Part shown: positions 58,261 through 64,000 of the stretch, piece by piece
Numbering within the stretch: position 1 is the stretch's first letter
Layout: every line of letters starts with the position of its first letter
Source: Nocardioides sp.
Lineage (GTDB): Bacteria; Actinomycetota; Actinomycetes; Propionibacteriales; Nocardioidaceae
Assembly (NCBI RefSeq): GCF_030150155.1
Contig: NZ_JASLGR010000034.1
Span: 62,001-126,000 of the forward strand
DNA: 64,000 bases
Direction: 5' to 3'
Made by a program: the position numbers and the translations under genes
Notes under the pieces: model-generated
The model's input: the letters and a program-made list of their open reading frames with translations, nothing else
The model's database searches: none
Told to the model about the DNA's origin: nothing

Positions 58261-59347
58261 GGTTGCCCTCGTCGTCCCAGTGGTCGGCGCGCTTCTTGCT
58301 CGGCTGCACCCGCGGCGGCTCCCCCGGCATCTTCGGGTAGTCCGGCGGGAAGTTGAGCTCGACGCCGTCCCACAGCGCCAGCAGTGGCGCGAGGTCATAG
58401 GCGGTGTCGTTCATCTCGGCCCACGGGTCACGCTCGGCGGCCAGCGCCGGGACCGTGGTCAGGTTGTAGGTCCACGGATCCTCCAGGGCGTCGAGCTCGG
58501 CCCAGGTGATCGGGGTGGAGACGGGGCCGCCGGGGCGGGCTCGCAGCGAGTACGCCGAGGCGATCGTGCGGTCCCGGTTGTTCTGGTTGAAGTCGACGAA
58601 GATCCGCTCCCCGCGCTCCTCCTTCCACCAGTTCACGGTGGTGCCGTCGGGGTCGCGCCGGGACAGCTCCTGGCCGATCCCGATGGCGGCGTGCCGGACG
58701 TCCTCGAAGGAGTGCTCGGCCTTGATCCGGACGTAGAGGTGCAGGCCGCGCGACCCCGAGGTCTTCACGTAACCCGTCACGCCGTGCTCGGCCAGGAGCG
58801 CCTGCGCCGCGATCGCGACCCGCTTGGCGTCGGCGAAGGTGGTGCCGGGCTGAGGGTCGAAGTCGAGGCGCAGCTCGTCGGGATGATCGACGTCGGGACG
58901 GCGTACGGGCCAGGGATGGAAGGTGAGGGTCCCCATCTGGGCGGCCCAGACCAGGGCTGCGGCACTGGTCGGGCAGAGCTCGTTCTGGGTGCGTCCCGAG
59001 GGGAAGGTGACACGGGCCGTCTCGACGTAGTCGGGGGCGCCCTTGGGCAGCGCCTTCTGGTAGAAGCCGTCACCCGCCGTCGCCTTGGGCGAGCCGGGAT
59101 GGCCGTCGCGGATCGGGGTGGCCAGCGTCATCGACTCCCGCCAGCCGTCGGGCCAGCGCTCGAGGGCGCAGGGGCGCAGCCCGATCGAGGCCATCATCGG
59201 GTCGCCGACGCTCGCGTAGTACTCGGCGACCATCAGCTTCGTGATCTCGGGAGTGCGCTCGGTGGCCTCGTAGATCACGCGATCAGGGCTCGACACCCGT
59301 ACGTCGATCTCCCCGACCGTCACCATCGCTGCGGTGCTCTTCGCCAC
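58253..59347 (-). CDS. LigD-type DNA polymerase/primase domain protein (PolDom)
   Basis: A 364-residue stand-alone archaeo-eukaryotic primase-like polymerase of the LigD PolDom/PrimPolC group. DELRLDFDPQPGTTF holds the two catalytic Asp, SGSRGLHLYVRI the conserved Ser/His region, and IFVDFNQNNRDRTIA the third Asp. These enzymes add ribonucleotides to short gaps in repair. With the LigC-type ligase 3 kb away it would make a gap-filling and sealing pair. Its 3' end is followed by tandem repeats and a long palindrome. Confidence 0.92.
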   Translation of the reverse strand: MAKSTAAMVTVGEIDVRVSSPDRVIYEATERTPEITKLMVAEYYASVGDPMMASIGLRPCALERWPDGWRESMTLATPIRDGHPGSPKATAGDGFYQKALPKGAPDYVETARVTFPSGRTQNELCPTSAAALVWAAQMGTLTFHPWPVRRPDVDHPDELRLDFDPQPGTTFADAKRVAIAAQALLAEHGVTGYVKTSGSRGLHLYVRIKAEHSFEDVRHAAIGIGQELSRRDPDGTTVNWWKEERGERIFVDFNQNNRDRTIASAYSLRARPGGPVSTPITWAELDALEDPWTYNLTTVPALAAERDPWAEMNDTAYDLAPLLALWDGVELNFPPDYPKMPGEPPRVQPSKKRADHWDDEGNRL

Positions 59348-59460
59348 GACGCCACCCTACTGAGACCCGATCGCCCCGGAAAGTGTCGGCCGTTGGTCCC
59401 GATATTTGGCACTGCTGTGCCTGATGCGAACACTTTTCTTCTCGGTTTACTCTGGTAACT

Positions 59461-59862
59461 ATGGGTTACGAGGTCGAGAAGTCCGACGAGCAGTGGCGTG
59501 CCGAGCTGAGCCCGGAGGAGTACAAGATCCTCCGGCACGCCGGCACGGAGCGGGCTTTCAGTGGTGAGTACACCGACACCGAGACGACCGGCACCTACGT
59601 CTGCAAGGCCTGCCGGGCCGAGCTGTTCGAGTCCGACGTCAAGTTCCACTCCGGGTGCGGCTGGCCGTCGTTCTACCAGCCGATCACCGACACCATCGAG
59701 TACATCGAGGACCACTCCCACGGCATGACCCGCACCGAGGTCCGCTGCGCGAACTGTGGCTCCCACCTCGGTCACGTCTTCCCCGACGGCTACGGCACGC
59801 CGACCGGCGACCGCTACTGCATCAACTCCCTCGCTCTGGTCCTGAACGAGAAGCAGGACTGA
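59461..59862 (+). CDS. msrB: Peptide-methionine (R)-S-oxide reductase
   Basis: A 133-residue MsrB. Two CxxC zinc pairs (CKAC and CANC), SGCGWPSFYQP, RTEVRCANCGSHLGHVFPDG and catalytic Cys in GDRYCINSLAL are intact. It repairs oxidised Met in proteins in the cytoplasm. It is a single gene; divergent from the polymerase gene with 113 bp between, where the rightward promoter must lie. Confidence 0.97.
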   Translation: MGYEVEKSDEQWRAELSPEEYKILRHAGTERAFSGEYTDTETTGTYVCKACRAELFESDVKFHSGCGWPSFYQPITDTIEYIEDHSHGMTRTEVRCANCGSHLGHVFPDGYGTPTGDRYCINSLALVLNEKQD

Positions 59863-59923
59863 CGCCTCTCCGCCAAAACGTTTAATATCTCCTCCGCGCA
59901 CGCCCGTGCGCGGAGGAGAGAAC

Positions 59924-62900
59924 GTGACCCACCACCACCTCGTCGGACGGCAGCGCCGCTCCATCGCCCTGATCGCGACCGCTGCCCTGACCGCCGCCCT
60001 GGTCCCCGTCGGCCTCGCCGTCGTGGCCGGCACCGCCAGCGCCACCCCCGCCAACGGCCCGGAGCGATCGGTGCAGGCGGCGGCCTCCAGCGCCGTCACC
60101 ATCACCCGCGACCCGGACTCGGGCCGCGTCACGTTCGTCACCACTCGGGGCGACCTGGCCCCCGGCTCCTCGGCGGCGGCTGCCCGTTCGGCCACCTCGG
60201 CGAGCGCGAAGGCCACCGGCTGGCTCGACACCCACGCCGACCTCTTCGGCGTCACCGCCGACCAGCTCGTCGCCGGAGCCTCCACCTCCGACGCGGGCGG
60301 CCGCACGCTCTCCTTCTCCCAGTCGTACGACGGCGTGCCCGTCTTCGGGGCCGCCCTGAAGGTCAATCTCGACACGGGTGGGGACCTGCGCAGCGTCAAC
60401 GGCTACGTGGTGCCCGACCTGACGCTGTCCACCACCCCGACCACGACGGCGGCCCGTGCCGAGGCCGCGGCGCTCGCCACGGTCAGGGCCGACCCGCCCA
60501 CCGACGCCGCGGGCGAGCCCGCCGACGCGGCCACGCTGGCGGCGGCCACCGCCTCGGCCTCCCTGGTGATCTACGAGACCGGGTCGGTGCTGGGGCAGGC
60601 CGGGACGACGTACCTGGCCTGGCTGGTCTCGGTGACCTCGGGGCGGTCGCTGAGCGAGAACCTGATCCTCGACACGCACGCCTTCAAGCCGCTCAACCGC
60701 TGGAGCGGCACCCCGACAGCCCTGGACCGCGAGCTGCGCGAGACCAGCAACCCGGCCAGCAACACCACCGGTGACGGCACCACGGTGTGGTCCGAGGGCC
60801 AGGACACCTCATCGCTCAGCGCCAGCCGACAGAACCTGCTCGCCTCCGCCTCGGAGTCGTACTGGCTCTTCCGCAACGCCTTCGGGCGCGACTCCTACGA
60901 CGGCGCCGGTGCCCGGATGATCAGCGTCGACGGACGCGGCACCGGCTGCCCGAACGCCTCCTGGATGGGCGACGTGATCTGGACCTGCCCCGGCGTCGAC
61001 ACCGACGACGTGATCGCGCACGAGTGGGGTCACGCCTACACCGAGTACACCTCCGGCCTGATCTACCAGTGGCAGGCAGGCGCCCTCAACGAGTCGTTCT
61101 CCGACGTCTGGGGCGAGACCGTCGACCAGATCAACGCGCGTGAGGACGACGGCGAGGACGACGCCGTCCGAGCCGACGGCACCTGCTCCCCTGCCAGTGC
61201 CGCAGGGGCGCGAGTCGCCGGCGTCGCCACCATCACCTCCCCCGCCGCGATCGCGAGCTCCTGCACCCAGGTCGTGATCGCGTCCACCGCAACCGGCATC
61301 ACCGGTACCGCCCAGACGATCAGCGTGGTGGGCGGCCTGGACGCCGTGGATGCCTACGGTCCGACGAAGACCGACGGATGCTCGGCCTTGACCAATGCGT
61401 CTGCCGTCACCGGTCGCTGGGTCTACCTCGACCGAGGCACGTGCACGTTCGCCACCAAGATCACCCAGGCCCGCAACGCCGGCGCGATCGGGGTGGTCTT
61501 CGGCAACAACCTCGACACCACGCTCACCACGTTCACCACCGGCTCGACCTTCCCCGCCTTCAGCGTCTCGAAGGCCGACGGCACCAAGCTCAAGTCGGTA
61601 GCCACCAACGCCGTGATCACGATGTCGATCGCCACTGCCCCACTGACCGGCTCGACCCGGTGGCTGGTCGGCGAGCAGTCGACCGCGTTCGGCGGCGCGC
61701 TGCGCGACATGTGGAACCCCGACTGCCTCGGCGCCCCGTCGACCGTCACCGACGCGAACTACGTCTGCGACGACGGCGGCAACGACCAGGGCGGGGTGCA
61801 CACGAACTCCTCGGTGCCCAACCACGCCTACGCCCTCTTCGTCGACGGTGGCACCGACAACGGCCAGGACGTCACGGGGGTCGGCCTCGACAAGGCCGCG
61901 GCCGTGTGGTGGCGTGCCAACACCTCCTACCTGACGCCGGTCGCCGACTTCGCGGACTTCGCCGACGCCCTGACCGAGGCCTGCACCACCCTGGTCGGAC
62001 AGCCGCTCACCGCGCTCAGCACCAGCCCGAGCACCGCAGTGCCGCTCGGCAGCACGATCACCGCCGGCGACTGCGCCCAGCTGACGAAGGTGATCGCGGC
62101 CACCGAGCTGCGCACCGACCCGATCACGCGCTGCAACCTGACGCCGACGTTCAAGGCCGGCGAGCCGACGTACGACTGCGGCGAGGGGACCACCCCGACC
62201 ACGCTGCTCGCCGCCGACTTCGAGCACGGCCTGGGCCAGTGGACGACCGAGCAGGTCGGCGCCACCCCGACCTCGACGGTCTCGCCGTGGACCGTCACCA
62301 CCGCAGCGCAGGGCAACACCACGAAGGCGGCCTTCGTCGCCGACCCGGCCGGTGACTGCGCGACGAACCTGGCCGGGCGCTCCTCGCTGCTCAGCCCGAC
62401 CGTGACGATCCCGGCCGACACGCTCACCCCGCAGCTGCGGTTCCGCCACGACGTCGCCCTCGAGCCGGGGTACGACGGCGCCAACGTGTCGATCAGCGTC
62501 AACGGGGGCGCCTTCACCGTGCTGCCGGCCGCGGCCTGGCTGTGGAACGGCCCGAACGCGACGATCACCGAGTGGCCGAGCGCCTGGGGCACCACCGAGA
62601 ACCCGATGGTCGGCGAGCCGGCCTGGAACGGCCAGGTCCAGACCCTGAGCACCGGGTGGGGCACCAGCGTCGCCGACCTCGCCGCCGCGGGCGTCAGCCC
62701 GGGCGACACGGTCCAGGTCCGGTTCAACCTCGGCACCGACGCCTGCAGCGGCTATCAGGGCTGGTACGTCGATGACGTGTCGGTCATCGTCTGCGGGCCG
62801 ATCCCGGCGCCGAGCCCGAGCCCGACGGCGACCGCGACCGCAACGGCGACGGCGACGGCGACCAGCAGCCCGACCAGCACCACCAGCCCGACGACCACCC

Positions 62901-63241
62901 CGACGACGAAGCCGACCACCAAGCCGTCGGCCGGCGCCCCCCAGGTGACGCAGAAGGCCACCCGGACCGCCCTGGCGCTCACCCCGAAGCGACCGAAGCA
63001 GAAGAAGCGGATCGTGCTCACCGCGACCGTCAGCCCGGCCAGCACCGGCACGGTGACGTTCTGGCTCGACGGCCGCAAGGTCGGCACCGCCTCGGTCCGG
63101 AGCGGGAAGGCGACCCTGCGGATCTCGGCCGCTGCCGCCAAGCGCCTGAAGAAGGGCAAGCACACCGCGAAGGCGACGTACTCCGGCAGCACCACGGCCC
63201 GCCCCAGTACGGGGACGGTCCGTTTCACCGCCCGCCGTTGA
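59924..63241 (+). CDS. Secreted M4-type (thermolysin-like) metalloprotease with PA insert
   Basis: A 1105-residue exported protein. GTG at 59924 follows GGAGGAG. Signal peptide about 1-42. An FTP-type propeptide follows (TGWLDTHADLFGVTADQL). The catalytic domain has HEWGHAYTEYTSG near 365 with the zinc His pair and catalytic Glu, and NESFSDVWGE near 388 with the third ligand. A protease-associated domain is inserted near 490-560 (YLDRGTCTFATKITQARNAGAIGVVFGNN). After about 760 comes a carbohydrate-binding or jelly-roll-like region, a Ser/Thr/Pro/Ala linker near 965-1000 and a basic Ig-like domain (RTALALTPKRPKQKKRIVL). It would degrade extracellular protein. Confidence 0.9.
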   Translation: MTHHHLVGRQRRSIALIATAALTAALVPVGLAVVAGTASATPANGPERSVQAAASSAVTITRDPDSGRVTFVTTRGDLAPGSSAAAARSATSASAKATGWLDTHADLFGVTADQLVAGASTSDAGGRTLSFSQSYDGVPVFGAALKVNLDTGGDLRSVNGYVVPDLTLSTTPTTTAARAEAAALATVRADPPTDAAGEPADAATLAAATASASLVIYETGSVLGQAGTTYLAWLVSVTSGRSLSENLILDTHAFKPLNRWSGTPTALDRELRETSNPASNTTGDGTTVWSEGQDTSSLSASRQNLLASASESYWLFRNAFGRDSYDGAGARMISVDGRGTGCPNASWMGDVIWTCPGVDTDDVIAHEWGHAYTEYTSGLIYQWQAGALNESFSDVWGETVDQINAREDDGEDDAVRADGTCSPASAAGARVAGVATITSPAAIASSCTQVVIASTATGITGTAQTISVVGGLDAVDAYGPTKTDGCSALTNASAVTGRWVYLDRGTCTFATKITQARNAGAIGVVFGNNLDTTLTTFTTGSTFPAFSVSKADGTKLKSVATNAVITMSIATAPLTGSTRWLVGEQSTAFGGALRDMWNPDCLGAPSTVTDANYVCDDGGNDQGGVHTNSSVPNHAYALFVDGGTDNGQDVTGVGLDKAAAVWWRANTSYLTPVADFADFADALTEACTTLVGQPLTALSTSPSTAVPLGSTITAGDCAQLTKVIAATELRTDPITRCNLTPTFKAGEPTYDCGEGTTPTTLLAADFEHGLGQWTTEQVGATPTSTVSPWTVTTAAQGNTTKAAFVADPAGDCATNLAGRSSLLSPTVTIPADTLTPQLRFRHDVALEPGYDGANVSISVNGGAFTVLPAAAWLWNGPNATITEWPSAWGTTENPMVGEPAWNGQVQTLSTGWGTSVADLAAAGVSPGDTVQVRFNLGTDACSGYQGWYVDDVSVIVCGPIPAPSPSPTATATATATATATSSPTSTTSPTTTPTTKPTTKPSAGAPQVTQKATRTALALTPKRPKQKKRIVLTATVSPASTGTVTFWLDGRKVGTASVRSGKATLRISAAAAKRLKKGKHTAKATYSGSTTARPSTGTVRFTARR

Positions 63242-63251
63242 CACACAACGA

Positions 63252-63296
63252 ACCGCGGTACCCGACAGGCAGCCTGTGCCCGTCAGGTACCGCGGT
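63252..63296. terminator. Bidirectional hairpin terminator
   Basis: ACCGCGGTACC (63252-63262) pairs with GGTACCGCGGT (63286-63296). The 23-bp loop can fold into a smaller hairpin (ACAGGC-A-GCCTGT). It lies between the convergent ends of the protease gene (63241) and the binding-protein gene (63314). Confidence 0.85.
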
Positions 63297-63313
63297 CTCG
63301 GCGCTGACCTGGG

Positions 63314-64000
63314 TCAGTTGACCTTCCAGGCGTCGAGGTCGACCGGGTCCTTCTCCAGCTGGTGCGAGATCAGGAACTCGTTGGTGCCCTTCAGCAGGGC
63401 CAGGCCCTTCTCGGTGAAGGCCTCGCTGGGGTACAGGCTGACCGGCTGGGTCGCCTTGATCACGGCGGCGTCGGTGCCGGTCGCGGTCGCGGCGAAGGCG
63501 TAGTACTCGTCGGACTTGGCGGTCATGTCGGCGACCGCTGCGGCCCGGACCTTGTTCCAGGCGGCCGGGAGGTCGGGGTGGGCGGCCAACGCCTTCTCCG
63601 TGATCACCGTCAGGCTGCTGCCGAGCAGGTCGGGGTGCTGGGAGGCCTTGTCGATCACCGAGAAGCCCTGCTTCTCCAGGGCGGCGGTGAGCTGGCCGGC
63701 CGGAGCGGCGTAGGCGGCGATGCCGCCGGACTGGAGCGAGGCGAGCGCGTCGGTGGTGTAGACGTGGGTGACCTTGACCGAGTCCGACAGGCCGTTCTCC
63801 TCCAGCAGCGCGACCAGGTAGCGGTACATGTAGGAGCCCACCTGGGTGGCGACGGTCTTGCCCTTGAGGTCGGCCAGGGTGGTCGGGCCGCCCTTGGCGG
63901 CGAAGAGCCAGGCGTCGGTGCCGACCGAGCCCTGGTTGATCAGGCGGGTCGGGATGCCCGAGGCCTTGGCCGACAGCGCCGGGGTGTCGCCCAGGTTCGC
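63314..64000 (-). CDS. ABC transporter substrate-binding protein, TauA/SsuA-like (5' end beyond window)
   Basis: The last 228 residues of a solute-binding protein of the nitrate/sulfonate/taurine (SsuA/TauA) family. Recognisable parts are NLGDTPALSAKASGIPTRLI, LADLKGKTVATQVGSYMYRYLVALLEENGL and VITEKALAAHPDLPAAW. It would deliver an alkanesulfonate or similar small anion to an ABC importer. The signal peptide and start are outside the window, and partner genes would lie further right. The stop is at 63314. Confidence 0.85.
   Translation of the reverse strand, partial: ANLGDTPALSAKASGIPTRLINQGSVGTDAWLFAAKGGPTTLADLKGKTVATQVGSYMYRYLVALLEENGLSDSVKVTHVYTTDALASLQSGGIAAYAAPAGQLTAALEKQGFSVIDKASQHPDLLGSSLTVITEKALAAHPDLPAAWNKVRAAAVADMTAKSDEYYAFAATATGTDAAVIKATQPVSLYPSEAFTEKGLALLKGTNEFLISHQLEKDPVDLDAWKVN

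Noticed and set aside
60809..63244. An 811-codon minus-strand open frame opposite the M4-type protease
   Set aside because: Low-complexity Gly/Arg/Ala product; the plus strand has an intact metalloprotease with all motifs.

Overview
The window looks like chromosomal DNA of a high-GC Gram-positive actinobacterium. Codon third positions are almost all G or C, GTG and TTG starts are frequent, stop/start overlaps (ATGA, GTGA, TTGA) are common, and the gene content (CysNC fusion, GlmU-Prs, L25-Pth, LigC-type ligase plus a LigD-type polymerase, F420-type LLM oxidoreductase) is actinobacterial. A Nocardioides-like genus is my best guess, by impression only. No transposase, integrase, phage gene, rRNA or CRISPR array was found.

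Region 1 (1-13.6 kb) is an exopolysaccharide locus. It holds two exported or membrane-anchored proteins, a Wzx-like flippase, a GT2-GT4 fusion, an ABC ATPase, a secreted beta-helix protein, two GT4-type transferases, two LuxR-type regulators (one with a degenerate receiver), a priming sugar-phosphate transferase and a GAF histidine kinase. A CCCC...TGGG-like motif recurs 40-130 bp upstream of seven transcription units here. Region 2 (13.7-19.4 kb) is housekeeping: glmU-prs, rplY-pth and a membrane GGDEF/EAL-type protein.

Region 3 (19.4-29.4 kb) is a TetR-controlled sulfation module. A double-palindrome operator separates tetR plus a DUF1214 gene from a tight operon: cysQ, cysD, cysNC, NTF2-like, SDR, sulfotransferase, a second DUF1214 gene and an LLM oxidoreductase. 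The first genes make PAPS and remove PAP, and the sulfotransferase would use PAPS. Region 4 (29.4-39.4 kb) is an aromatic or ketone catabolic island: an MFS transporter, an acetone/acetophenone-carboxylase-like HyuB-gamma fusion with HyuA, TetR, LigB and LigA, an alpha/beta hydrolase and a 4,5-dihydroxyphthalate decarboxylase homolog. Both ends carry the same roughly 60-bp hairpin repeat, with a compensatory base change in the stem.

Region 5 (39.4-46.3 kb) encodes two large secreted phosphate-releasing enzymes, a 5'-nucleotidase and an ExeM/NucH-like nuclease, followed by a tRNA-Gln gene. Region 6 (46.6-52.3 kb) is the most unusual part: one translationally coupled operon with a TagD-like cytidylyltransferase and three tandem LicD-methyltransferase fusions interleaved with two small homologous coiled-coil proteins. 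Region 7 (52.3-53.9 kb) is a small accessory islet with an MNT-HEPN pair, a DUF6602-like gene and possible gene remnants.

Region 8 (54-64 kb) holds an ATP-dependent DNA ligase, two proteins of unknown role, an AraC regulator convergent with an SDR gene, a LigD-type polymerase gene followed by a perfect 51-bp palindrome and 10-bp tandem repeats, msrB, a secreted M4-type protease and the C-terminal part of a TauA/SsuA-like binding protein that runs off the right edge.
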